Shown: piece by piece, positions 6,571 through 14,337 of the stretch | Numbering within the stretch: the first letter of the stretch is position 1 | Layout of the letters: each line of letters opens with the position of its first letter | From: a virus | Reading direction: 5' to 3' (one strand) | Virus record (IMG/VR): IMGVR_UViG_3300027806_000182 | Location: 1-21,051 of that record | Length of the DNA: 21,051 bases | Notes under the pieces: generated by a model | The model's database searches: none | What the model was told of the DNA's origin: nothing | Seen by the model: the letters and a program-made list of their open reading frames with translations, nothing else | Program-made: the position numbers and the translations under genes

Positions 6571-6860
6571 GGTGTCGTCTGCCCGCAAATCTCGGACTCT
6601 GGTTGTGCGCGGTAGTCTAGGACGATTTGGTCGTTTACAAGGAAGCCAAGCACGGACTGACCCGTCGGATGCGGCCTGCATAGCACACTCAAAGGCCAGC
6701 GGCGCGGGAGGGCTTGCGTATCGCCGGTGATGCGGATGACCACGCCGTCCGGCATGTCCACGTCCACATCGTACTGGATGCTGAGTTCGTCCCCAGCCTC
6801 GTTCTGGGCGCTCGGCACGTTGGACGCGACGACGACGGCATGGATCGGTTGGGAAGCCAT
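6567..6860 (-). CDS. putative tail protein, 97 aa
   Basis: 97 aa, not recognised. It opens MASQPIHAVVVASNVPSAQ, then an acidic strand region (ELSIQYDVDVDMPDGVVIRI), a Pro/Arg-rich middle and a VLGFLVNDQIVLDYRAQPE segment. Most of it is predicted beta structure. The C-terminus is polar (ESEICGQTTP). The ATG at 6860 overlaps the upstream TAA as TAATG, and its own stop overlaps the next start as ATGA, so it is tightly coupled within the tail operon. A small baseplate or fibre-attachment protein would fit the position, but the sequence itself does not prove this. Confidence 0.72.
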   Translation of the reverse strand: MASQPIHAVVVASNVPSAQNEAGDELSIQYDVDVDMPDGVVIRITGDTQALPRRWPLSVLCRPHPTGQSVLGFLVNDQIVLDYRAQPESEICGQTTP

Positions 6861-7804
6861 TAGCCACCACCACCGGGGCCGGGAATCGTGACGGGTAGGA
6901 ACGCGGTCGCGTCGTAGCCGGGCAGACCCGCCGGGCCGTTCTCGTCGTAAACGAACGGGCGAAAGGATCGGAAGTGAGGTTTGGGCTCAAATAACTGCCC
7001 GACCGGGGCCGGACGACGAAGCATCAGCAGCGTGGTAAATGGGGCTCGCACATAATCCCAACTATCGCCCGGAAGCATTGACAACTGAGTTTGCATAGGC
7101 CACGCAAGATCAATTTGTTCCTCTGGGTTTGTCGTTACCTCGTCGCTGGTCGGTAAAGGCTTTGGCAGCGTCTTCACGCCGGGGTCGGTCAACCATGAGT
7201 AGGTCACTTCCATAAGCGAGTTTGTGACCTGTACGACCGAGCCCACGTCGAACTGCGCGTAAATAGCGGTGCCGCCGGGTGTTGATACGCCCGACGTTCC
7301 GCCGACAGTAATCTTGTGAATCTTGCCTTTCTGGTCCGCGACGTAGGCCGCATTGACAAGGTACTCATCCTTGTCCACCCGCACCTTCATCGACCAGCGC
7401 ACGGCGTTCACTTGCACGTTCAGTTTTCGCTCACGCCAGACGTACGAACCGACCGTGACGTTGTTCACCGTGCGGGTGGGCACACGCTCCGCAAAGGGGA
7501 TTTCGGTAGTGCGGGTGACGTTCTCGACACCAACCTCGGGCCGGTACCAATCGTTTGTGTAGATGGCAACCGCCTCGATCAGCGTGCCCGATTGGCTGAC
7601 GGCGTACTGCTCAAGTTTCTGGCCCTCCCATATGCTGTCGTATGCCGGTAGCGAGCTTCCATCGGTGAGGGTGATGTACTCGGGGTTGGTGATGATCTGC
7701 TCGGGCTGGATGTTCCCGAACAGGCGGAACACGCGCACGGCGCGTTTGCGTCCCCAACGGTCGCCGACGAATGGCCCACGGTCGATGTATTCAATGCCGC
7801 CCAT
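6860..7804 (-). CDS. putative distal tail / baseplate protein, 314 aa
   Basis: 314 aa, no confident family. The N-terminus is MGGIEYIDRGPFVGDRWGRK. The body is beta-rich with many Tyr, Trp and Val residues: LIEAVAIYTNDWYRPE, NVTVGSYVWRERKLNVQV, VRWSMKVRVDKDEYLV, AIYAQFDVGSVVQVTNSLMEV. A Pro-rich C-terminal part ends in a short Gly run (GPGGGG). It is the first gene after the tape-measure-like protein, where siphoviruses usually encode the distal tail protein and tail-tip components, so a tail-tip role is the working inference. The ATG at 7804 overlaps the upstream TAA as TAATG. It is longer than most Dit proteins, and I see no Dit hallmark. Confidence 0.72.
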   Translation of the reverse strand: MGGIEYIDRGPFVGDRWGRKRAVRVFRLFGNIQPEQIITNPEYITLTDGSSLPAYDSIWEGQKLEQYAVSQSGTLIEAVAIYTNDWYRPEVGVENVTRTTEIPFAERVPTRTVNNVTVGSYVWRERKLNVQVNAVRWSMKVRVDKDEYLVNAAYVADQKGKIHKITVGGTSGVSTPGGTAIYAQFDVGSVVQVTNSLMEVTYSWLTDPGVKTLPKPLPTSDEVTTNPEEQIDLAWPMQTQLSMLPGDSWDYVRAPFTTLLMLRRPAPVGQLFEPKPHFRSFRPFVYDENGPAGLPGYDATAFLPVTIPGPGGGG

Positions 7805-8706
7805 TATTGGGTGTTCCTGTTGATGGCCTTGAGTTCCGCCAGCACGGACAGCATGGTCTTATTCACGTCCGCAAAGGCCGCGTCGGGTGATTGGCCGGGG
7901 CCGATGGTTTGGCCGCTGATCTGGCCAAATATGCCTTGCACTGTTTGATCTAATCGCCCATAAAAATCCTGCTGTTGCGCAGTCTGAATAAGCCCTGTGG
8001 TATCTGCGGCTCGCTTGCGGGCTTTATTCACACGTTCCGCAGTTTTGGTAGGTGTTTCAATACCGAAAAACTCGGACACTGACTGCCCGAGGTAGTATTC
8101 TGCAACTCCCGCAACCTTTCCAGAAAACGAGTTTATTCTTTCAGCGGCTTTTGCGGCTTCTTGGTCAATTTCATCCTGCTGCTGAGAGAGCAAGTCACGC
8201 AATCTGAAATAGTTTTCGTGTCCTTCTGGTCGTTGTGTCAACGCCTCTTGCCGAGCGCGTGCACGACGCGCCGTGCCCTGCGCTGACTCAACATCTTCGG
8301 ATGCTATTCGTCCACGGGCGCTCAACACGGCATCAATGCCGAACGCCGCCGCGACGCCAAGGCCCACGCCAGTAGCCGCCGCGCCTACCCCAGCGCCAAG
8401 CCGACCAAGCGTGCCAGCGCCGCCGATTCCCCCAGCGTCCAGCCCAGCGGTTCGCGCCAGCCCTCCGCCGATCTGCCCCGCAACCCCGCCGAACCCCGAG
8501 AACCCGCCCCGCACCGAGTTGAACAATCGGCGGAAAGCACTCTCGCCCTTGTTGGCGGCTTGCTCCATCGCCGTACCGGCCTGTTCAGCCTTCGCTTTGA
8601 GGTCCGTACCAATGGCGTTCCCGGCGGCTTGCACCGATTGGGGGTCCATCTTGGCCGTGACCTTGATGAACGCTTCGCCGACCTGATTGGAGTTGTTCAG
8701 CGCCAT
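7804..8706 (-). CDS. short tape-measure-like protein
   Basis: 300 aa. The N-terminus NQVGEAFIKVTAKMDPQSVQ has the pattern that opens many phage tape-measure proteins. A Gly/Ala-rich, hydrophobic stretch follows (about 65-130, including GRLGAGVGAAATGVGLGVAA), then a long charged helical and coiled-coil region (about 140-240) and a C-terminal helix. Tape measures fix tail length and pass through the cell envelope. The position after the tail-tube candidate and before the distal tail genes is right. The length is very small: at about 0.15 nm per helical residue it would set a tail near 45 nm. Another internal tail protein is the main alternative. No gene for paired tail-assembly chaperones lies in the 12-nt gap upstream. 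Confidence 0.68.
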   Translation of the reverse strand: MALNNSNQVGEAFIKVTAKMDPQSVQAAGNAIGTDLKAKAEQAGTAMEQAANKGESAFRRLFNSVRGGFSGFGGVAGQIGGGLARTAGLDAGGIGGAGTLGRLGAGVGAAATGVGLGVAAAFGIDAVLSARGRIASEDVESAQGTARRARARQEALTQRPEGHENYFRLRDLLSQQQDEIDQEAAKAAERINSFSGKVAGVAEYYLGQSVSEFFGIETPTKTAERVNKARKRAADTTGLIQTAQQQDFYGRLDQTVQGIFGQISGQTIGPGQSPDAAFADVNKTMLSVLAELKAINRNTQ

Positions 8707-8718
8707 GCTGGTGCCCTA

Positions 8719-9582
8719 TCAGTTCGTGGTAAGTGTTCCGCAGCCTTGGTACCGGATTGAGACAGTGACGGGTTGACCGACCGCGCAGGCGAGCGAGAAG
8801 CGGGTGATAAACCCGTCCTCACCAACAAACGTCCGCGCGCCGTTCTTGCTCGCCAGCGTGATCGGGCCAACGGGCGATGATGCGCCGTCAGTCCATAGGG
8901 GGAGCCCGATCGAGCCACCGGGCCACACGGGAGCCGTGCCCGCGCTGGTGGGGTTGCCGATACCCCTAAACCCGATGTTCGCCATAGCCACCTGACCACG
9001 CCCGATCATGTAGGCGGTGGATTCGGTGATGATGGAGCCCGAGAACGATTCATCGGTAGCCGAATCGCCGTAAACCAGCGTGATCGTGGGCGGCGATGCC
9101 GCCCCGGTCTGTCCCGTGCCCGTGTTTGCCACTGAGGGCACGATCGGGGCCGTGGTATCGCTCAACTTTGCCGCATACGAACCGGACCACACGCCCAGAT
9201 CGGGCATGTACGTACGCCACGTCGGGATCGTGCCCCCGACCGTTTCACGCAGCGAAGTCACGTCATGGATCGGGTACTCCAGTGTGAACACGAACCCCTC
9301 GATGAACTTTGCGTAGCCACCAGCAGACCACGTAACCAAACCCGCGTTACCGATGCGGGGTGCGGTGTACGCCTCAAACTCCATATCAACCACCCACGAA
9401 CGCAAGCCAGCGACGTGCGAGGCGATGGTTGCAAGTGGCGCGGACACGTTGTAGTTCTCGCCAGTCACAACCAGATTGGCTGACTTGAAGTTCATGCGAG
9501 ACAGCATCGTGACGTACTGGTTGCTGTTTGCGCCCCACGATGAGAGGTTGCATGAATATCCGCCAAGAGGTGCGTCGGGCAT
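8719..9582 (-). CDS. putative major tail (tube) protein
   Basis: 287 aa. It starts MPDAPLGGYSCNLSS and is beta-rich, with segments such as RSWVVDMEFEAYT, FVFTLEYPIHDV, SGSIITESTAYMIG and a final VGQPVTVSIRYQGCGTL. Tail-tube proteins are beta-barrel proteins of similar size. Its place directly between the tail-terminator-like gene and the tape-measure-like gene is the standard slot for the tube protein, and that order is the main evidence. I chose the ATG at 9582, two nt after the upstream TAA, because an AGGAGT Shine-Dalgarno site precedes it at 7 nt; the longer in-frame extension reads through the upstream gene. The leader contains a 14-nt sequence also found before the gene at 5349-6188. 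Confidence 0.72.
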   Translation of the reverse strand: MPDAPLGGYSCNLSSWGANSNQYVTMLSRMNFKSANLVVTGENYNVSAPLATIASHVAGLRSWVVDMEFEAYTAPRIGNAGLVTWSAGGYAKFIEGFVFTLEYPIHDVTSLRETVGGTIPTWRTYMPDLGVWSGSYAAKLSDTTAPIVPSVANTGTGQTGAASPPTITLVYGDSATDESFSGSIITESTAYMIGRGQVAMANIGFRGIGNPTSAGTAPVWPGGSIGLPLWTDGASSPVGPITLASKNGARTFVGEDGFITRFSLACAVGQPVTVSIRYQGCGTLTTN

Positions 9583-9584
9583 GG

Positions 9585-10070
9585 TTAGACTCCTACTTCG
9601 GTGCAAAGCACCCGAAAGCGGTGGATGGTGTGGAATACCCCGAGTTCGTTTGCTGGCGTGGAATCGAGAAGGCCGCACATATCGGCAACCCAACCGCTCC
9701 CGGTCAGGGTCATCGTCCAGCGGTCAAGCCCGTACGTCGGGAGCCGTGATGCCTGCTGCGGCCAGTCGCCGGTGATCCTTGCGTCGATATCACTGATTCG
9801 CTGCCAAGGGTCTGCGGAAGACAACTGTTCCTGCACGTAGGTATGAACTTGAAACACCAGCTCACGCACGCGGGCATTGAACGCATCGGACGCGAGATTG
9901 GATTCGATGTTGTACAGCACGTACGGGAACCCAGCGGCCTCGGGCGCGATGGTGTTGTAGATCGGAGCGGGCTGACCTGGCGCGGTGGTTTGCAACAGTG
10001 ACAGCAACCCCGAATCAGCCGAGAGGCGGGCGTAAATCTGTGCCCAGACTTTCGGGAACTGCTGTGCCAC
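9585..10070 (-). CDS. tail terminator / completion protein (DUF3168-like)
   Basis: 161 aa. The first helix (VWAQIYARLSADSGLLSLLQ), the PAPIYNTIAPEAAGFPYVLYN strand region and the later VFQVHTYV and QRISDIDARI segments follow the usual order of the DUF3168-type tail completion proteins, which cap the tail tube and join it to the neck. The 161-aa length is near the family norm. I place the start at GTG 10070, whose G is the last base of the upstream TAG and which has a GGGAGG site about 9 nt upstream; the longer open frame runs back through the upstream gene. It ends TEVGV, and those codons contain the ribosome binding site of the tail-tube gene. Family assignment is by pattern and position. 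Confidence 0.78.
   Translation of the reverse strand: MAQQFPKVWAQIYARLSADSGLLSLLQTTAPGQPAPIYNTIAPEAAGFPYVLYNIESNLASDAFNARVRELVFQVHTYVQEQLSSADPWQRISDIDARITGDWPQQASRLPTYGLDRWTMTLTGSGWVADMCGLLDSTPANELGVFHTIHRFRVLCTEVGV
9587..9600 (-). repeat. 14-nt repeat holding a Shine-Dalgarno site (copy 2)
   Basis: Identical 14-mer to 6192-6205. It covers the codons for EVGV at the end of the tail-terminator-like protein and supplies the AGGAGT site of the tail-tube gene starting at 9582. Both copies join a gene ending in EVGV to a gene that is probably highly translated. Confidence 0.75.
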
Positions 10071-10702
10071 TAGGCGATACCTCCCAGCTTGGAACGCACG
10101 ACGGACACGAACCGCCGAAGCATCGCCCCACGCGCTCGAGCAATGCCCAGCCGCGCCCAAGGCCTCGGCGCGATATGGATCGTCTTTGACGTGAGCAGAA
10201 ACCACGCTTCGCCGCTCTTGGTGCCTCGTGCAAGCCCGCGTTTGACCTTGCCGCCGGTATCCAGAATCACCACCACGCCGCTATTGCTACGGCGGAAGGT
10301 GACAACGCCCATGCCCTTGAGGGCGTTGATGGCCTCGCGGATAGACCCGCCGGACCGGCGAACGAGCGTCTTTGCCTGCGGTATGAGCGGAATGCCCAGC
10401 GCCTTGCCCTTCTTCGGGCTGATTGACGCTCCGTTGTTGAGGTAGCGGAGATACGGCACGTCCGACCCAACCAACGCGAACCCGTCGCCCCTGACGGTGG
10501 CGAACGACGCCCGCGCGATGCCCGTTTGCGAGTTGGGGAAAGCCCCTGGCGATGACGGTGCCCCGCCGTGGTTGCTGCCGAACCCGCGCACGATGGCATC
10601 CTGCAACGCAAGCCCGGACGCGAACAAACCATCGTTGACCGCACCCCGCACGGTGGCGAGAAACTGCTGAGCGTCGATCTTGATGGACACTTCGGCGCTC
10701 AC
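10070..10702 (-). CDS. HK97 gp10-like neck/tail-completion protein
   Basis: 210 aa. The HK97 gp10-type family is seen in an N-terminal helix over an IKIDAQQFLATVRG start, GAPSSPGAFPNSQTG (residues about 47-61), VPYLRYLNNG, and a C-terminal IAPRPWARLGIARARGAMLRR (final helix after a PRPW turn). These proteins help join the head and tail during assembly. A basic insertion (about 105-165, RRSGGSIREAINALKGMGVV onwards) makes it longer than the common 120-150-aa members and looks like an added domain of unknown use. The start is GTG at 10702 overlapping the upstream stop as GTGA. The order connector, head closure, gp10, terminator is the standard siphovirus neck order. Confidence 0.82.
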   Translation of the reverse strand: MSAEVSIKIDAQQFLATVRGAVNDGLFASGLALQDAIVRGFGSNHGGAPSSPGAFPNSQTGIARASFATVRGDGFALVGSDVPYLRYLNNGASISPKKGKALGIPLIPQAKTLVRRSGGSIREAINALKGMGVVTFRRSNSGVVVILDTGGKVKRGLARGTKSGEAWFLLTSKTIHIAPRPWARLGIARARGAMLRRFVSVVRSKLGGIA

Positions 10703-11058
10703 GGTTTGGTAAAGCCCTCCACCAGTTCAGCGGACACGCGGAGGTATTCGCCTCGGCCCGCGTCGTCGATTGGGGCTGAGGTGACGGTAAAGAACTTGCC
10801 GTTGTACGTGCCGGTGGTGACGGACAGATAGGAGTTTGCGGTCAACTGGGTGTCAATCGGCACGTAGAACGTGACGCGGAAGATGCCTCGGTCGGAACCG
10901 TCCATGCGAGTCTCGGAAGGCCCGGCGCTCTGAATCGCACAGGGGATACCGGACTCGTTCAGCGTATAGCCGACGGTATATCCGCCCGTGTTGTTGTTGA
11001 ACGTGTTGTCTCGGTAGTACACGTCCACAAGATCAGTCATAAGGCCGACAGCACTCAC
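10699..11058 (-). CDS. head-closure / head-tail joining protein (gp16-like)
   Basis: 119 aa from a GTG start at 11058. It is a small beta-barrel type sequence: TDLVDVYYRDN, a GYTVGYTLNESGIPCAIQ strand pair, FRVTFYVPID, TYNGKFFTVTSAPIDDAG and EYLRVSAELVEG. This matches the SPP1 gp16 / head-tail joining family, which seals the neck after DNA packaging, in order and length. The GTG start gives a GTGA overlap with the upstream stop and has a GGAGG site 8 nt away; the ATG at 11040 (MTDLVD) is the alternative and would drop six residues. The longest open frame starts within the upstream gene and is not believable. It sits between a small membrane protein and the gp10-like gene. Confidence 0.78.
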   Translation of the reverse strand: MSAVGLMTDLVDVYYRDNTFNNNTGGYTVGYTLNESGIPCAIQSAGPSETRMDGSDRGIFRVTFYVPIDTQLTANSYLSVTTGTYNGKFFTVTSAPIDDAGRGEYLRVSAELVEGFTKP

Positions 11059-11237
11059 GCGAAGGCCCTCCACAAAATCCAGCCGCAGACGCCGACAACC
11101 ACCCACGCGCGGATGAACTTGAACCAGTTGATACGGATGCGCAACCGCTTCTCGGCAAGCCGATCCTCGAGGATGTGCATGGCTTCGACCATGTTGCGGC
11201 GGCTCTTGTACTCGTTGATGGCGTCGATGTTCTTCAC
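11055..11237 (-). CDS. small single-pass membrane protein, 60 aa
   Basis: 60 aa. Residues 1-37 are charged and helical (SRRNMVEAMHILEDRLAEKR), then a basic amphipathic patch (RLRIRINWFKF) leads into one hydrophobic segment, about 41-59 (FIRAWVVVGVCGWILWRAF), which ends the protein. This is the layout of a tail-anchored membrane protein. It starts at GTG 11237, overlapping the connector stop as GTGA, and its stop overlaps the head-closure start in the same way, so it is fully embedded in the neck operon. Its role is unknown. A holin-like, antiholin or membrane-associated assembly factor are possibilities, none proven. Its tight coupling on both sides argues that it is a real gene. Confidence 0.72.
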   Translation of the reverse strand: MKNIDAINEYKSRRNMVEAMHILEDRLAEKRLRIRINWFKFIRAWVVVGVCGWILWRAFA

Positions 11238-11977
11238 GGGATGTTGCTCCCCATGACCGGGTTGCGGATGTAGTCCCCGACCAGCTCGCGAAGGTGGGCG
11301 TTGAGTTCCTTGGCCTGTGACCCGCTCAGCCCCGGCCCGCCGTTGGTGTACGAATACTGCCCCAGCGTTTCAGATTGGACCATCGTGTTGCCAAGGCGGT
11401 ACCAATCCCAAATCTTCTTTACGCCGGAGATGGCCGCGAACTGCAAATCGTCGGGCACGATCGGGGTATCGGTGGCAAAACTGGTGTCAACGGCGGGGTT
11501 GTAGTCGGTGGGCTTGTACCCGCCGGTGTACGTGACCGTGACGCCGAGGTACACGTTGCCCAGTGATGGGCGCGGGGTCCGCCGGCCCGGAATGCCCCAC
11601 GGCGTAGACCACTGGTAATCCTCACTCTGCGCCCACTTGAACCGCACGATTCCCGCCGCGTAGTCCACCGCGTACTCGGTTGAGGCGATCGCGTTCCCGC
11701 TCGAATCGGTGATGCTGAAAGACGACGCTGCGGACACGGGCGAGAAGGTAAGGATTGCGCTGGGGCCGTCGAACCCGGTGAACTTCTCGGTTGCCGCACG
11801 CTGGATGAAAGCGCAATACCCGCCCGAGTAGGCGGGCGGGTTGTTGCGGTTGCAGATCGTTTCAATCATGGAAGTCACTTTCTTTACGTACGACAACAGA
11901 CGCGCGTCGTACGTGGTCACGGTGATACCAAGATCGGCTTTCACGTCGGCTACGGAAGTCAGATACGGGTTCGCCAT
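11234..11977 (-). CDS. head-tail connector protein (gp6-like)
   Basis: 247 aa. It begins YLTSVADVKADLGITVTTYDARLLSYVKKVTSMIETICNR, the helical pattern of gp6-like connectors that form a ring under the portal. The middle is beta-rich with segments such as FTGFDGPSAILTFSPVS and GNVYLGVTVTYTGGYK. A C-terminal helical part resumes at PDDLQFAAISGVKKIWDWYR. It is longer than the minimal connector of about 100 aa, because of the inserted beta domain (about 60-175). The ATG at 11977 has a GGGGGG-rich site 4 nt upstream. It opens the neck gene group, which agrees with its role. The helices around the beta insert mark it as the connector; the insert may contact other neck proteins. Confidence 0.82.
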   Translation of the reverse strand: MANPYLTSVADVKADLGITVTTYDARLLSYVKKVTSMIETICNRNNPPAYSGGYCAFIQRAATEKFTGFDGPSAILTFSPVSAASSFSITDSSGNAIASTEYAVDYAAGIVRFKWAQSEDYQWSTPWGIPGRRTPRPSLGNVYLGVTVTYTGGYKPTDYNPAVDTSFATDTPIVPDDLQFAAISGVKKIWDWYRLGNTMVQSETLGQYSYTNGGPGLSGSQAKELNAHLRELVGDYIRNPVMGSNIP

Positions 11978-11986
11978 TGGCCCCCC

Positions 11987-12247
11987 TTACTTGCTCTCGG
12001 GCTCGTCCTCGTACTCGATAGTCGGCTTGGCCTTGGCGTTGGTCTTCTGCGCGGGCGGGAAGTCGCCCCAGCCGAACTCGCGGCGGATGTCGCCAACCGT
12101 CCGCTCGGTCGCCATGACCAGATCGGACACGATGATTTCCACGGCCTTCTTGTCCTTGACAAGCTGGATGCCCTGGTTCCCGTCGATGTCAACGATCGAG
12201 CCCTTCTCGCCAACGTACTTTACAGTCTCCGTCAACTTGATGCGCAT
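11987..12247 (-). CDS. hypothetical protein, 86 aa
   Basis: 86 aa, not recognised. The N-terminal half looks like a small beta fold (MRIKLTETVKYVGEKGSIVDI, GIQLVKDKKAVEII), similar in pattern to small proteins that sit between capsid and connector genes in many phages. A helix with DIRREFGWGDF follows, then a Lys/Glu-rich disordered tail (YEDEPESK). I prefer the ATG at 12247 to the one at 12253: the AAGGAG site is 6 nt from the former and directly abuts the latter. Head completion or capsid-associated is a reasonable guess from its position only. The 81-nt gap upstream (12248-12328) shows no further gene or clear signal. Confidence 0.72.
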   Translation of the reverse strand: MRIKLTETVKYVGEKGSIVDIDGNQGIQLVKDKKAVEIIVSDLVMATERTVGDIRREFGWGDFPPAQKTNAKAKPTIEYEDEPESK

Positions 12248-12328
12248 GTGCATCTCCTTTCAAGCCACCGCCAAGGCTTCCGCGCTGGCGGTAGTGGTGT
12301 TGGGATTGGGTGCGGCCCGCTCCCGTGG

Positions 12329-12757
12329 TTACGTGTTGTTCACCGACAGAACCGTTGCCGTCGTTCCGAGCGGAGCCGCAGCCCCGACCGAGCGCAGGTA
12401 GTACACCTCGTTGATGACGGTGTTGACGGCACCGGAAGTCGTCAGGACGACGCGGTAATATCGCGCCGCGCCGCTGACGTTCTTGCGGTTCCAGATCAGG
12501 AACTTGTTGTCGTCGGTGTCGCCGGGAAGAGTCGCCTGGCCACCGCCGGTCACGTCGGTCCAGTTGGTATTGTCGTTGCTGTACTGCAACTTGGCGACGC
12601 TGAGGTTGCCGCCCGCCGCGATCGCGCCAAGCGACACAATCACGGTCACAAAGTCGAAGCCGAGGCAATCGGCGCTGGTGACGTTCACGGACGCGGTACC
12701 GCCGGTGTTGAGCGTGGTACCCGCGATACGGACAGGATCAACGAACTGAGAAATCAT
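12329..12757 (-). CDS. candidate capsid decoration protein
   Basis: 142 aa, beta-rich. Segments such as TASVNVTSADC, FDFVTVIVSLGAI, LSVAKLQYSNDNTNWTDV, ARYYRVVLTTSGAV and INEVYYLRSVG suggest a compact beta sandwich. The LQYSNDNTNWTDV stretch is of the kind seen in discoidin-like or carbohydrate-binding modules of phage particles. It follows the major capsid gene, a usual place for decoration or capsid-stabilising proteins, and the ATG at 12757 has an AAAGGA site. Nothing proves exposure on the capsid. A gene in the same window, at 6190-6570, contains a similar short motif (ISHDGIIWSSL), which may mark a shared module. Confidence 0.68.
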   Translation of the reverse strand: MISQFVDPVRIAGTTLNTGGTASVNVTSADCLGFDFVTVIVSLGAIAAGGNLSVAKLQYSNDNTNWTDVTGGGQATLPGDTDDNKFLIWNRKNVSGAARYYRVVLTTSGAVNTVINEVYYLRSVGAAAPLGTTATVLSVNNT

Positions 12758-12798
12758 GGCTTTCCTTTCGGTGTGGTGTGCGTGTGTTCAGGGGACGA

Positions 12799-14337
12799 TT
12801 AGGACTGGTAGAGTGCGATGACGGGGCCGGGGGTGCTGGTGCTGCCGACCGCCGCGAGGACGTTCACGTCGTGCCGCATGGTGCCCCGGATGCCGATGGA
12901 GTCTTCATCCCAGTACCGCTGGTCGGAGACGTTGATTTCGAGGTCGTTGCGCCGGCCCAGATAGCACGCAGACTTCATCGAACCAAAGAAGCAGTCAATG
13001 GTGCTGGTGCCGGTGCTGGCGGTGCGGTTCATGTTCTCCCAGAACACGACCGGGAAGGACAGGAACGTGGAGCCCTGCAAGGTCAGGACTTCCGTAGCGG
13101 TCGCGCGGGCCGAGGCGATAGCCAGCGGCTTCATCACGCCTTCGTAGAACGCGCGGGTGCAGTGCCAAGCCACGTCGCCTGCAAACTTCTCGTAGACCCA
13201 CTGGGGCAGGGTCGCCGCGACACGCTGGAAGTGGCCGAGGGCGTACCCGCCCCAGTCGCCCGCAGCCGTGCCCGCGTACGTGGTGTTGATCGCACCGGCG
13301 GCGGTGGAGAGCGTCAGCCCCGCACCAGCGCCAGCGGTCGAGAACATCGTCTGCAACCCGATCATGCCGCCGAAGGTGCCGGTACCGTCGCCGTTGATGG
13401 CGGCACGGTCCTCGGCATAAGCGAAAGAACGCGCGATGTCGTCCATCGACTGCTCGGCGAGATTGATCTTGGAGTCTTCCTTCGACTCGCGGGACATCTT
13501 GGTGATGACCATGCCCTTACGCGGGTCAAGCTTGAGTCGGCGATAGTTCGCGTTGGTGTCCGTAACCGTCGTCGCTTCGGGCGGATAGGTGACAGTCAGA
13601 ATCGAAGCCAGCGCCTGGAAGTACGTCGCCGACTGTTCGCTCAGGGGCACAACGTTGAACCGCTGTGCGGTCTTGCCGTAGTCATCCACCTGCTTCAGAA
13701 CGTCAGGGATGATCTGCTCCGTCCCGAGAACGTCAGCGGACCCCGGAGTCATCGTGAGGGTCTTCTTGGCTTCGCGGAGGTGGTTGGCCGCTTCCTCGGA
13801 CTGGCCGAGAGCCTTGGCGCGGAGATACATCATGTAGTCGCCGTAAGCGCTGGCGACCTTGTAGTCGGAGAACTTGGCGGTACCGTCCTTGATGCGACGG
13901 TTGTAGTTCTTTTCGCGGATCGTCATCCCGCCGCCGATTTCGCCGGTGAACTTGAGAACGTGATCTTTCACGGCCTTTTCGAGGTTCTTTTCGACAACCC
14001 CGATGACCTTGGCGGCGATGTCGTTTGTGTCCACGTTCTTGATGACATTGGCGTCGTCGAGGCCCTTTTCCTCGCCGGAATCGCCGCCGGTGCTGCCGGA
14101 CGGCTCGATCATAATGTCGAGCGTGGGGTCGCCCTCAACCAGATTGCCCGCGTCGTCGAGGGAGATGTTGCCGATCTTGATCGACATCACGCCCGACTTG
14201 GTGGTGATCTTGAGGGTGCGGTCCGCGCCGCCCGCCTTCTTGGCGAGGAAATCGCGGATGGCGTCAAGGTTGGACTTGTCGCAAGGGCCGGTGTAGCCCT
14301 GCTTCTTGGCAAAAGCGATCAACTGAGCAAAGTTCAT
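12799..14337 (-). CDS. HK97-fold major capsid protein
   Basis: 512 aa. It forms the icosahedral shell. The first roughly 195 residues are a helical, charged region that probably acts as an internal scaffold (delta-domain) and may be trimmed by the adjacent protease. The capsid part starts near TPGSADVLGTEQIIPDV (197-213). Family hallmarks include SFAYAEDRAAINGDGTGTFG (304-323), a P-domain and A-domain order with FLSFPVVFWENMN, and the late LGRRNDLEINVSD ... GIRGTMRHDVNV segment. The length suits a shell protein with its scaffold still attached. The ATG at 14337 has a GAAGGG site 8 nt upstream. The plus-strand open frame across this gene (12778-14442) is an antisense shadow. Confidence 0.93.
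   Translation of the reverse strand: MNFAQLIAFAKKQGYTGPCDKSNLDAIRDFLAKKAGGADRTLKITTKSGVMSIKIGNISLDDAGNLVEGDPTLDIMIEPSGSTGGDSGEEKGLDDANVIKNVDTNDIAAKVIGVVEKNLEKAVKDHVLKFTGEIGGGMTIREKNYNRRIKDGTAKFSDYKVASAYGDYMMYLRAKALGQSEEAANHLREAKKTLTMTPGSADVLGTEQIIPDVLKQVDDYGKTAQRFNVVPLSEQSATYFQALASILTVTYPPEATTVTDTNANYRRLKLDPRKGMVITKMSRESKEDSKINLAEQSMDDIARSFAYAEDRAAINGDGTGTFGGMIGLQTMFSTAGAGAGLTLSTAAGAINTTYAGTAAGDWGGYALGHFQRVAATLPQWVYEKFAGDVAWHCTRAFYEGVMKPLAIASARATATEVLTLQGSTFLSFPVVFWENMNRTASTGTSTIDCFFGSMKSACYLGRRNDLEINVSDQRYWDEDSIGIRGTMRHDVNVLAAVGSTSTPGPVIALYQS

Noticed and set aside
6190-6990. A single 266-aa gene
   Set aside because: Its first part runs out of frame through two better genes (6567-6860 and the end of 6860-7804). 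The ATGA junction at 6567-6570 shows two separate genes.
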